DNA from: a bacterium
GTDB taxonomy: Bacteria; Planctomycetota; Planctomycetia; Kolteriales; Kolteriaceae
Reading direction: 5' to 3'
NCBI GenBank assembly: GCA_019748235.1
Contig: JAIEPU010000106.1
Span: 1 to 44,225, forward strand
Length of the DNA: 44,225 nt
Shown here piece by piece: positions 20,431 to 29,489 of this stretch. The notes under the pieces were generated by a model. The model was not told where the DNA came from. It was given only the letters and a program-made list of their open reading frames with translations, and did no database searches. A program made the translations under genes and the position numbers. Position 1 is the first letter of the stretch. Each line of letters opens with the position of its first letter.

Positions 20431-20451
20431 TCTCGGGCGGATGTCGGGCAC

Positions 20452-23400
20452 TTACTTGACGTCTACTTCTTCCACGGGTTGGCGCGTGATGTTGACCGAT
20501 CGATCACGGACACATTCGGGAATTCGGCTTCTCCTCAACTTTTCAGGATCGCGCGGCGGGCCTAGGTACTCATAGATCGAATCGGATGGATCGTTCGACG
20601 TCCGATATATACGTCCCTCGTGCATGTAGAGCCGCTGTTGCTCCGCGAGCTCGAGAGGGCGGGCACCGACTCGACCGAACACCGAGATCTGATTTCCTGA
20701 TTCATCCACCGCCCGATCGCGGTCAACGCCGCGCGAAATGGCAAGCACTCGCCCAGTTGGAGGTTTAAAAGTCGAAATCAGATGAGGGAACGGCTTAGCG
20801 AGGAATCCGTTATTTCCCGGTGTGTCAGGGCTCGTCAACTGTAAGACGCGTAATCCGTTCACTCCGTCGGCCACGTAGGCAAACGCGCTGTTGTAGGTGA
20901 TGCCGAGTTGCACGTCATGCACGTCGTTCATACAGCCGTCGGCATCGTAAATCTGACTGACATTTGGAACTTCAGGATTCGTGATATCCACGATAGCGAC
21001 ACCTTGCGGGCCAGCCGCCACGTAGGCGTAAGTTCGCGACAGATAGATGTTGCGCGCATGGGCCAAGTCGAGCTTCGCAACCGGCTTTGGTTGCGACAGA
21101 TCGCTGATATCGAGTACCTTTATTCCCTCACGATCACAGACGAATGCATAGCGAAATTGTGCCGCAACGGCCTTGGCTCCCTGTATTGAGTCGGAACCGA
21201 CCACCGATGTCACCTTCGGGCACTTCGGATCTTCAATACTGACAACCACCAACCCTGCGTCGCAACACACGTAGGCATACGTGCCGACAATCGTGACGGA
21301 CTCCGCCCCGTTGAGAATGCCATCGGGATTGAAAGTAACCTCTCGCTTGAGGAAGTTATTGAGGGGATTACCATCTAGCGTCGTTCCCGCTCCGACGAGA
21401 ATGAGCCCCTCGTACCGGTCAGTGACGTAGATGTAGGCATAGATCGCATGGACTGGCGTCTCATGATTTTCCGGGATGTGCGTTCGGGTCGGATCGGGGG
21501 CGGTGGTCACGGGAGCCGCCACCGACGTCGCGTATCTCGTCGGGACATAAAATCGTTGGCCGAGGGGTGACACTGGCGCCGTCGACACCCGTTGAGAGAA
21601 CCCCTTATTGTCGATGAACGCAACGTCATACAGCTTGAGTCCTCCCTCACCGCAAGCGGCATAGAGATACTCGCCTCGAAGTTGCACGTCGAGCACCTCG
21701 ACATCGCGAAACGGATGGAACACATTCGCTGAAATGTCTTTGCCCGGATGATGGTGGAAGTCTTGTAGTTGTTTCCCCTTCTCTAGGTGATTGCGGTAGA
21801 AGTCGGGAAAGACGATCTTGTGCATCGTGCTGCCGATAACAGTCTGTGGCTCGAGTTGTTCTGTCACGACCGACGCATAAAGCCCTCCATCTCCGGCGGC
21901 CATCCAACAATACCGACCGATGAAGTTCATGTATCCCGTGCCATGCATGAGGAGTTGCGCCATCAGGGCATTGTTCGTGTTGTCTTTCGCCAGATGGCAA
22001 TCGTTGCACATCTTCGTTTCGCCGACACCGTTTCCACGGACGGTGTGCGGCACGTTCGTGCTAAATGCGATTCCGCTCAGTCCCTCCCCCGAAATCGTTT
22101 GCTGCTGCACATAGATGGATTCACGATTGTTGTTGTAAGAGCCCACGTGAATGGCGCAGGATGATCGGGCCGGCCCAATTCGATTCCCGGTGGCATTGCC
22201 GTCCTTCGCGAGCATGTAAACGTCGTCGCGCAGCGTCTGCCAATCGTACGCAACATAGTTGCGCGTCACCTGACCTTCGAAGTGTAGGTTGGGAAGTTTT
22301 CGATTCGCTTTCTGTGGCAGGTGACAACCGAAGCAGCTTGGATTCCACGAAGAATGGCAGGCGATGCAGCTCATCTTTTCCGACGCGTGAACGCACTTCT
22401 TCTCATCCTGCACTTCGCCGTTCCATATCAGGCCCGGCTTCTCCGGATCATGGCTTGGCACCGCTCCCCATTCGAAACCGTCGCCTCCAGAGCGATGCTG
22501 AACCGTCTTGGCCAGATGAGATTTCTCGTTGTAATCGGGATGCTCAGGATCGAGCGTGTTGGCCGTTTGAGTGATCTCCCAAGCGACGTATGGATACACC
22601 ATCGAGTTTTGAATGATCTTGTCTCCGCGACGCTCGAAGCGAGGTTTTCCGGACGGAGTCTTCATTCGCGTCAGGTCTCGTCCGCGAGGGATGCCGGGAT
22701 CGACGGGGTCACCCGCCGCGGGTCCAGATGTTCGCAAGGTCGCTTTCTTCGAGAACGAGCCGTGGCAATCAACGCACTGAATCTCGATCGCCGCACGAAC
22801 TTCGCCGTATAGCTTGGCGTCACCATGAACGTCTTGTGAGAAGTGGCAATCGACGCAGTGCATTCCCTTTTCGAGGTGAATGTCCTTCAAATGGACGGGC
22901 GATCCCTCAGCACACTTCTTCCCTCGATCCGATTTCAGCTCCTCCTCGGAAAGATCGCGAATCGCCTCTTGCAGGAGGGCCTGATTCACCTCCGGAATCG
23001 GATTTCCCGCATAGTCGAGCAGCGTTCCCTGCAGGTTTTTCTTAAAGACCGCGCGAAAGACCCACCCGTGGCCGTGAAAATCGCCGAACTGCGTTTTGTC
23101 CATCAGCGCATTGAGATCTGTCACGTCATTGAGGAACTCATCGTCATTCCACAGTCCACGCGCGCTGGTCTCGTTTGGATCCTTCATCTGCGCCTTGGCA
23201 AACTCTTCAGAGGTCGGATAGCGCTGCTCGGCGGGATACATTTTCTGCGCTTCGGTTTCGAGATCCCACCACATGTAACCGAAGTAACTGTTCATCACAT
23301 TCGTTCCTGGATGAATGTGACAAACCATACATTGGCTACTCGGTACACCGCTGGTAAACGCGTGTTGAATCGGATGTCCTGATTCGTTCTTCGGAATCGT

Positions 23401-24528
23401 TGGATCAGGATTGTCGCTCGCCGTCATGCCACGATTGCCGAATGCCGCATAGGGCCCTGAATGATTGGCGGAGCGATCGTTCGCATAGACGACGTGACAA
23501 GCGGTGCATCCGCTCGAGCGATAATCACCCGGATGATCGTTGGTTCCCATGAAATTCAATGTCGGGTCGAGGAGGCGAGTTTTTTGCAACCCAATGAAAA
23601 CGGGATCAGTCCGATTCTGTGTTCCGAGCCCACGATCGCTCAACCGTTCGCGCGGCTTTCCCGACTCTTCCTGTGACTCAGGGATTCCCAGTTCCGAACG
23701 AAACCGACCTCCTCGCTCGAAGATGCGAAGAACATTGCCCGGTTGTGAAACTTCAAATCGAGGCAATGGATCGAGGAATGGCAGAACGCCCCGTGCCATC
23801 TCCTCGGCGGTGGGAGCGGGAACGGTTTGCAACCGAACGGGCTTGCCGTTCATCGTGTAGGCTTCGCCGTATCGAGGCCACTTGAAGGGAATCGCTCCGT
23901 TGTTGTAAAGGGCGGCTCCCCAGAGCATGCAACCATGCGTCATCATGCTCTTGCGGTTCTGCAGCACTTCCTTGGGATGACAACCCGCCGTGCCGCAACT
24001 GATGTGGGCGATGCGAAGGTCACCTGGGTTTACGAATCGAACGAACTCGGGGGATTCATCATTGAGAAGCGTGTACGAGCGAACGGGATTCGCGGAACTC
24101 ACCCACGCTTCCGGATGTCGAGGATGCACATGAGCCGCCAACTTGTCGGTTGCCGACGCATCTCCAGCATGACAGTCTGTGCATCCCAGATGCACGTTCG
24201 GCTTATTGACATGCGGATCACCCACGCCCTGATGGCAATGAATGCAACCAGTGCTTTTCGAAGCGGCTTGCTCCTTCGATTGCTTCATCAACTCGACACC
24301 AATGAGATCAGCGGGCATCGGGTACGGATTCGAATCGGCGTATCGCTCCTTCGCTCGGCGCGCGTTGTCCGCGGCCTCTTCCTCACCCGCCGCGAAACCT
24401 GGTCGGGTGGAAGGATTCGGCATGACCGTGAGAACAGCACCAAGGACCATCGCGAGCGTGATGGCCACGGAACCCCATACGCGTCGCCGCAATATTCGAA
24501 GTGAATTGTCTGTTGCCATCGCGTCCAT
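20452..24528 (-). CDS. Ten-heme c-type cytochrome fused to an LVIVD beta-propeller
   Basis: A 1358-residue exported protein with a signal anchor near residues 17-38. Ten heme sites are visible: CIHCH (95), CTDCH (116), CX4CH CGTAGCH (178), CTACH (342), CMVCH (401), CVDCH (559), CVDCH (586), CIACH (722), CFGCH (733) and CNDCH (842). From about residue 943 to 1240 come at least five LVIVD repeats (PF08309), for example 'YAYVAAGPQGVAIVDITNPEVP' in part and 'AYVADGVNGLRVLQL', expected to form a propeller. The heme part should move electrons; the propeller probably binds a partner protein or surface. ATG 24519 is an alternative start; neither has a strong ribosome binding site. It lies between convergent pentaheme genes and an outer-membrane barrel gene on the same strand. 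The substrate is unknown. Confidence 0.9.
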   Translation of the reverse strand: MDAMATDNSLRILRRRVWGSVAITLAMVLGAVLTVMPNPSTRPGFAAGEEEAADNARRAKERYADSNPYPMPADLIGVELMKQSKEQAASKSTGCIHCHQGVGDPHVNKPNVHLGCTDCHAGDASATDKLAAHVHPRHPEAWVSSANPVRSYTLLNDESPEFVRFVNPGDLRIAHISCGTAGCHPKEVLQNRKSMMTHGCMLWGAALYNNGAIPFKWPRYGEAYTMNGKPVRLQTVPAPTAEEMARGVLPFLDPLPRFEVSQPGNVLRIFERGGRFRSELGIPESQEESGKPRERLSDRGLGTQNRTDPVFIGLQKTRLLDPTLNFMGTNDHPGDYRSSGCTACHVVYANDRSANHSGPYAAFGNRGMTASDNPDPTIPKNESGHPIQHAFTSGVPSSQCMVCHIHPGTNVMNSYFGYMWWDLETEAQKMYPAEQRYPTSEEFAKAQMKDPNETSARGLWNDDEFLNDVTDLNALMDKTQFGDFHGHGWVFRAVFKKNLQGTLLDYAGNPIPEVNQALLQEAIRDLSEEELKSDRGKKCAEGSPVHLKDIHLEKGMHCVDCHFSQDVHGDAKLYGEVRAAIEIQCVDCHGSFSKKATLRTSGPAAGDPVDPGIPRGRDLTRMKTPSGKPRFERRGDKIIQNSMVYPYVAWEITQTANTLDPEHPDYNEKSHLAKTVQHRSGGDGFEWGAVPSHDPEKPGLIWNGEVQDEKKCVHASEKMSCIACHSSWNPSCFGCHLPQKANRKLPNLHFEGQVTRNYVAYDWQTLRDDVYMLAKDGNATGNRIGPARSSCAIHVGSYNNNRESIYVQQQTISGEGLSGIAFSTNVPHTVRGNGVGETKMCNDCHLAKDNTNNALMAQLLMHGTGYMNFIGRYCWMAAGDGGLYASVVTEQLEPQTVIGSTMHKIVFPDFYRNHLEKGKQLQDFHHHPGKDISANVFHPFRDVEVLDVQLRGEYLYAACGEGGLKLYDVAFIDNKGFSQRVSTAPVSPLGQRFYVPTRYATSVAAPVTTAPDPTRTHIPENHETPVHAIYAYIYVTDRYEGLILVGAGTTLDGNPLNNFLKREVTFNPDGILNGAESVTIVGTYAYVCCDAGLVVVSIEDPKCPKVTSVVGSDSIQGAKAVAAQFRYAFVCDREGIKVLDISDLSQPKPVAKLDLAHARNIYLSRTYAYVAAGPQGVAIVDITNPEVPNVSQIYDADGCMNDVHDVQLGITYNSAFAYVADGVNGLRVLQLTSPDTPGNNGFLAKPFPHLISTFKPPTGRVLAISRGVDRDRAVDESGNQISVFGRVGARPLELAEQQRLYMHEGRIYRTSNDPSDSIYEYLGPPRDPEKLRRSRIPECVRDRSVNITRQPVEEVDVK

Positions 24529-24676
24529 GCCATGAAACAGTGGGCACCGCGCAGGGCGTATCCCTCCGCGGCAATCGCATTTCGTCGTAACACGGCATCA
24601 GCTAAGGGTCAAGGGCGACTAGAATCGTCAAAAATGACGTCGGTCGCGTTCCATATCGTTGCTTGAGCTACGAGAT

Positions 24677-24692
24677 TACTGAGGAATCAGTA
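24677..24692. terminator. Small hairpin overlapping the barrel gene's stop codon
   Basis: TACTGA (24677-24682) and TCAGTA (24687-24692) form a perfect 6-bp stem with a four-base loop that includes the TGA stop of the barrel gene. The stem is AT-rich and no T-run follows, so a terminator role is doubtful. Confidence 0.25.
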
Positions 24693-25799
24693 CTTCAGGC
24701 CGAGTTGCAGGAAAAGCCCAGAGAGGCTCAGATCCCCGGCCTTTTGCGCGAGTTTCGCCGGATTGCCGACGAAACCGACCACATCGTACGTCTGGATCAG
24801 GTTGATCCACTGAGTCACTTCATAACCGACGGTAAACTGAATCGAACGCCAATTGAACTGAGCACCGGTGGCGAGTCCAAAGACAGGAATGACATGTTGA
24901 TCCTTGCTGGAAATGGCGACCTGATAGGTCTGTCCCCCGTCGCTGGTCTGGTGGAGCGACGTCGAGATGTCTCCCACCATCATCGCCACGTCCGCACGCC
25001 CGAAGATTCCGAGCCAGTCGGTAAACCACCAATCCGCTCGCCCGCCGCCGTGCAAACCGATTCCGTGAAAGGATATTGGATTAGAAACGAGTGTCGTGCC
25101 AAAGGCGTTTGTGTAGTACGCATTCATCTCTTGGTCGATCCACGCGCCACGAAGACCTCCGAAGACCCGCCCTTCCGCCTTTTTCCCTAGGGGAAACAGT
25201 CGGCCGATATTCTTGTCGAGTACGTTGTAATTCAGATTGCTTCCTGCCGCCGCCGAGTTGAATTCGCCGCCAAAGACGCTGGGGGCCGTCGACAATCCAT
25301 AGATTGTTCCAACGTTTGGACTCGTCACCTGGCTATTGCCGGCCGTGTGAAAATAGGTGTAGGTCAGATTCGAAAACCATGTGTGATCGTTGTTAACGAA
25401 TCCGATCGTCGACCGAATTCCGGATCGAGTATCCCAATTCGCGGACGAAATCTGCCCCTGCGGGCTCAGGTCGTTCGTCGGGTCGACAAGCGCATAATCA
25501 AGGCCCGGTCGATCCGCTTTCAGCAGCAGATACTCGACATTCCCGAAAAAAATGATCCCCTTTTGCTAGCAGAGCAAACACTGCGTCGTCGATGTGATTG
25601 GACCAGTAGACGAGGAGTCTTCGAGCACGCTTCCAATCGGATCACTGGGAACGACGGGAGTCGCACGCTCTATGACTGGGGGTTCCTCCGCCACCTTCAG
25701 TGCGGAACCCGAGGTACCGGAGTCAAGCGGAGGGGGCGTCAACTGCCCGATCGTTACCGTTGAATGCAAAAGCAGAAAACAGGTGAACACCGCGTTCAT
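24687..25799 (-). pseudogene. Lpg1974-type outer-membrane beta-barrel protein interrupted by an in-frame TAG
   Basis: ATG 25799 follows a GGGGGA ribosome binding site and begins a signal peptide (MNAVFTCFLLLHSTVTIGQ) and a Pro/Ser-rich linker. Codon 78 is TAG (25566-25568). The same frame then continues 'QKGIIFFGNVEYLLLKADRP' and a long beta-barrel resembling Lpg1974/BBP7-like pore-forming outer-membrane proteins, ending 'LSGLFLQLGLKY' with a terminal aromatic. The later part (from about 25328) can be read on its own but has no export signal, so I treat both parts as one gene. CAG to TAG would explain the stop. A sequencing error is possible. It lies 158 bp upstream of the ten-heme cytochrome gene on the same strand. 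Confidence 0.75.
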
Positions 25800-26243
25800 T
25801 TCCAATCCCCCAACCGCGAACGAAGGAGACACGACGGACCGAAGGCTTCAAACATCGGGGCGTCACACGAATCAAAAGCCGATCGTGCGATCGCACTCGT
25901 TCGCCAACTCTTCCCCCAAGACGGGTGAAAAGAGAGTGCGAAGACTTGATCGCCTGAGTCCGAAAAATACTTCTTCGATGTAGCCGGCCGGATAATGTCC
26001 CCTCGCAGACGACGCAAGGGAGATTTCGTTTCCGTCACTCGAGGGCAAGTGCTCGGAGCGCGTGATGGAACGAGCCAGTGACCTCCCATCTCCCCTAAAC
26101 CTCCAAACAGTCACCACTCTTTCCTTGAGTCTTAGTTGAGTTCAACAGTTAGGGAAAATGTGCCGATTATTCCGAGGGACGACCTTGTCCGCGCGCCGAC
26201 TCATCGGTGTGTTGCCTGGATTGCCCGATTGAGAGAATGATCG
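25800..26243. other. Divergent intergenic region of about 440 bp
   Basis: It separates the outer-membrane barrel gene (minus) from the GlcG-domain protein (plus). The 12-base palindrome at 25885-25896 is its only clear structure. No RNA gene or convincing small coding frame was found. Confidence 0.45.
25885..25896. promoter_or_regulatory. Perfect 12-base palindrome
   Basis: GTGCGATCGCAC is fully self-complementary and lies 86 to 97 bases upstream of the barrel gene's ATG, a plausible operator position. It contains GCGATCGC, which can be common in some genomes by chance, so a regulatory role needs counts across the genome. Confidence 0.3.
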
Positions 26244-28922
26244 ATGGTCAAACGAATCTCCAATCATTCCGGTGGAAATGACCCTCGTCGGCCACGATTG
26301 ATGGATGTCGAGGTATTAGAGCCACGCCTTATGCCGGCGGCCATCGCTTCACTGATCGGTCACACGCTCTCGGTTCAAGGTGACGACCATCCAGCCAACA
26401 TCGAAGTGTTTCTCGACAATTCATCACGAAACATCCTCGTGCAAAATTCCGGCTCGATGATCGGCAGTTTCACTCGTTCGAGCGTCAATGCTTTGATAAT
26501 CGAAACCGGTGGGGGCAACGATCAGATCTCGATCGGGAGTTCCGTCATACAACCCGTTAAAATCATGGGGGGAGCGGGGAACGATCTCATCGTCGCGGGA
26601 GGTGGACTCGCCACGATCATGGGAGGTATGGGAAACGATACCCTCGTCGGTGGATATGCATCGAACTTGATCTACGGTGACGATGGGAACGACTACCTCG
26701 TGGCGGGGGCGGGGTCCGACATCTTGGATGGCGGAAATGGTGAAGACACGATCGACGGGAGCACAGGAACCGGTTGGCTCAGTGGCGGACTCGGGAACGA
26801 CAGTATCAAGGGGGGATCGGGAAACTACACCCTTTCCGGCGGTGTAGGCGATGACACCCTCACCGGTGGAAGCGGTGCCGGCGCGTTGAATGGTGGCACT
26901 GGTAACAACATCATTTTTGGAGGGGTCGGCTCTTATCAAGTCCAGCTCGCCGGAGGCGCTGATACCGATGGTGACACCGGCTTGTCACTCTCCGCACAGT
27001 CCGAAACGCTTCCGACTCCTAGCGCTTCTGCGAGCATGGATTCGACTGAGACACTTACGTCGGCGAACGTGACCAATCTTTTGAGCCGGGCGGCGGCGGC
27101 CTCTTCAAGTAATGATGCCATCATCGCCGTCGTCGATCGGAACGGGCGCATTCTCGGCGTGCGCGTTGAATCGGGTGTTTCGCCTGTCCTCATGGCGGAC
27201 CTAGCGAACTTAATGACCTTCGCAGTCGATGGAGCAGTCTCGCTCGCACGAACGGCTGCATTCTTTGCGAATAATGGCGCTCCTCTGACGTCTCGATCCA
27301 TTGGATTCATCAGTCAGTCAACTGTCATCGAACGAGAAGTGAATTCGAATCCGAACATCGATCAAGGGAATGAGAATTCTACGATAAACGGGCCGGGCTA
27401 CGTCGCTCCCATTCAAATCGGCGGGAACTTCCCACCCGTTGCATTCACTCCAACGGCGAACCTGTTCAATATCGAGCACACCAACCGGGACGTGATGTAC
27501 AGCGACGGCGCGAACGGTGATCCCAACGGTGGAACGGGAGACGACATCGTCTTCCAGCAGCGTTTCAACATCAAAACCGCTGACCTTGCGGCAGGGGCGC
27601 AACTCTTTGCTCCCGTGTCGTTTGGCGACGCCCAGTATTCGGGTTGGAACACCAGTGCCCTCCCGCGCGGCATCGCCACACTGCCGGGAGGCGTTCCGAT
27701 CTACAAGAATGGCCAGCTGGTCGGCGGGATCGGTGTCTTCTTCCCTGGCACCACTGGATTTGCATCGGAAGAGAATTCGTCTCTCTCGGCGGACTATAAC
27801 CCCAATAAGGCGGATCGTACTCGCGAAGCAGAATACATCGCGTTTGTCGCGGCCGGTGGAAGTACGCTCGCCCATGCGTCGTTCCAGGGCCCGATTGGAA
27901 ATGCACCCGCGCTCGCCGGCTTTGATATTCCCTTTGGACGCATTGATGTTGATGGAATCACCGTTCCCATCTTCGGGCCTTATCCCGGACAACGAGGCGT
28001 CACGGCTCTCCTCGATTACGGTCAGTATCTAGGCACTGGCAACGCCAATGACGGTACGAACGTCTTCGGGCCTCAGGCGGGTCAGACGGTCACGAGTGGT
28101 TGGATCGTCAATCCGAAGAGTAGCGCGATCGGTGGGCTATCGGCGGCGGACGTCGAACGAATCATTCTTCAAGGGATTGATCAGGCGAACCGAACTCGCG
28201 CGAATATTCGATTGCAAGCGACCCCTTCAGGCCTTGGTCCCGGCGCGACGACCGCAATGGTCTTCGCCGTTTCTGACACTGACGGAACCGTCCTTGGACT
28301 TTATCGAATGCCCGATGCGACGGTCTTTTCCATCGGCGTTGCTGTCGCGAAGTCACGCAACACCGGCTATTACGCCAACTCTGGTTTGCTTCAGCCCGAG
28401 GATATGATCAAAAACCGCGAAGGACAAAATTCGGTTCCGTCGGGCGTTGCCTTCACCAATCGAACTTTCCGCTACGCCGCCCTCCCGTTCTTCCCTTCTG
28501 GAATCAACTCGGAAGAACCGGGAGACTTCTCGATCCTTCTCGATGGACAAGCGGATGAACATAACGGACTCAATGAAGGAAATCCCCTTCCCGTCTCCGC
28601 GTTCGAATCGGTGGCGGGCTATGATTCGTTCCATCCGAACAGCAACTTCCGAGATCCGCAAGTTGCCACCACGGGAAATGGAAATGGTGTCGTCTTCTTC
28701 CCCGGCAGCAGCGCCCTTTACAAGGACACGAACGGCGATGGAGTGCCGGACCTTGTCGGCGGACTGGGCGTGAGCGGTGATGGTGTCGATCAGGACGACG
28801 TGGTGACGAACAGCGCCATCGTCGGTTTCCAGGCTCCCGATAACCTCCGCGCGGACCATTACTTCGTGGACGGCGTCAGACTCCCCTACATCAAGTACAG
28901 CCGCAATGCGGAGAATCTATGA
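26244..28922 (+). CDS. LEPR-XLL/RTX-like protein with two GlcG/HbpS-like domains
   Basis: An 892-residue exported protein. LEPRLMPAA (residues 25-33) is a LEPR-XLL variant. Residues about 90-230 are Gly/Asp-rich RTX-like calcium-binding repeats ('GGAGNDLIVAGG', 'GGMGNDTLVGG'). Two regions, about 272-355 and 632-725, look like the HbpS/GlcG family (PF03928, Haem_degrading): 'AIIAVVDRNGRILGVRVESG' with 'SLARTAAFFAN', and 'MVFAVSDTDGTVLGLYRMPD' with 'AVAKSRNTGYYAN'. Related proteins such as HbpS bind heme, but heme binding here is inference. The C-terminal third also has a 'DTNGDGVPDL' calcium-type loop. Finding GlcG modules on a surface repeat protein beside many cytochromes suggests a heme-related job. 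The start at ATG 26244 has a weak GA-rich ribosome binding site. Confidence 0.85.
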   Translation: MVKRISNHSGGNDPRRPRLMDVEVLEPRLMPAAIASLIGHTLSVQGDDHPANIEVFLDNSSRNILVQNSGSMIGSFTRSSVNALIIETGGGNDQISIGSSVIQPVKIMGGAGNDLIVAGGGLATIMGGMGNDTLVGGYASNLIYGDDGNDYLVAGAGSDILDGGNGEDTIDGSTGTGWLSGGLGNDSIKGGSGNYTLSGGVGDDTLTGGSGAGALNGGTGNNIIFGGVGSYQVQLAGGADTDGDTGLSLSAQSETLPTPSASASMDSTETLTSANVTNLLSRAAAASSSNDAIIAVVDRNGRILGVRVESGVSPVLMADLANLMTFAVDGAVSLARTAAFFANNGAPLTSRSIGFISQSTVIEREVNSNPNIDQGNENSTINGPGYVAPIQIGGNFPPVAFTPTANLFNIEHTNRDVMYSDGANGDPNGGTGDDIVFQQRFNIKTADLAAGAQLFAPVSFGDAQYSGWNTSALPRGIATLPGGVPIYKNGQLVGGIGVFFPGTTGFASEENSSLSADYNPNKADRTREAEYIAFVAAGGSTLAHASFQGPIGNAPALAGFDIPFGRIDVDGITVPIFGPYPGQRGVTALLDYGQYLGTGNANDGTNVFGPQAGQTVTSGWIVNPKSSAIGGLSAADVERIILQGIDQANRTRANIRLQATPSGLGPGATTAMVFAVSDTDGTVLGLYRMPDATVFSIGVAVAKSRNTGYYANSGLLQPEDMIKNREGQNSVPSGVAFTNRTFRYAALPFFPSGINSEEPGDFSILLDGQADEHNGLNEGNPLPVSAFESVAGYDSFHPNSNFRDPQVATTGNGNGVVFFPGSSALYKDTNGDGVPDLVGGLGVSGDGVDQDDVVTNSAIVGFQAPDNLRADHYFVDGVRLPYIKYSRNAENL

Positions 28923-28999
28923 CGCTCCCTTCATGCGTGAGTGGCGAATGCTCGCCCCTTTTGCTGACGCGATTCGTTCCATAGTTCAAGGATAGTCTC

Positions 29000-29449
29000 A
29001 TGAAGATCATTCGCCCTGTCTTCGAGCGATTCGAATTTCAATCGATTCTCGGCCTAGATTGGAATACCGTCGGTGAAATCATCGTCGCGCGGTCGCGAAT
29101 CGTCATGGCAGGATCGATCGCCTATCTTTGCTTCCTGGCTCCTGCGGACGCCTTCGATCGGCAAACCCACACGATGGAGCGAGCAGGCAACCCCGACAAA
29201 ATCGCTTGTTGGGCGATTCCATTCCCGAATCACCGATATGTCGGATACTACGTGGGGGGCGGCGTCGCCTGTGGAGGTGAACCACGATTACCTGATGATG
29301 GAACGTGGGGACTCGATTATCAGGGTCGAATCTTGCCGCGAAAGGTGATCCAGAACTTCTCTCACGGCAGGCTCTATCAGGGTGGGACCGGCTCTTACAA
29401 GACCGACGGGCCACGGGTAAAACCGATCGGTCATCTGCGAAACTTCTAA
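29000..29449 (+). CDS. Small exported hypothetical protein
   Basis: A 149-residue protein with AAGGA eight bases before ATG 29000. A hydrophobic stretch (RIVMAGSIAYLCFLAPADAF, residues about 33-52) looks like a late signal peptide or membrane anchor. The mature part has 'YVGYYVGGGVACGG' and 'DDGTWGLDYQG', a pattern I associate with short uncharacterised planctomycete proteins. Two Cys residues (in 'KIACWAIP' and 'GVACGG') could form a disulfide. No function is known. It follows the GlcG-domain gene by 77 bp on the same strand and could be co-transcribed with it. Confidence 0.7.
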   Translation: MKIIRPVFERFEFQSILGLDWNTVGEIIVARSRIVMAGSIAYLCFLAPADAFDRQTHTMERAGNPDKIACWAIPFPNHRYVGYYVGGGVACGGEPRLPDDGTWGLDYQGRILPRKVIQNFSHGRLYQGGTGSYKTDGPRVKPIGHLRNF

Positions 29450-29489
29450 CGCGTTACTCGGAAGAGGTCATTCAACTCAAGGAATCGGG

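Noticed and set aside
10632-25568. Reassigned stop codons (TAA/TAG read as Gln)
   Set aside because: Several intact genes in the window end normally with TAA and TAG, so the code is standard; mutation or error is simpler.
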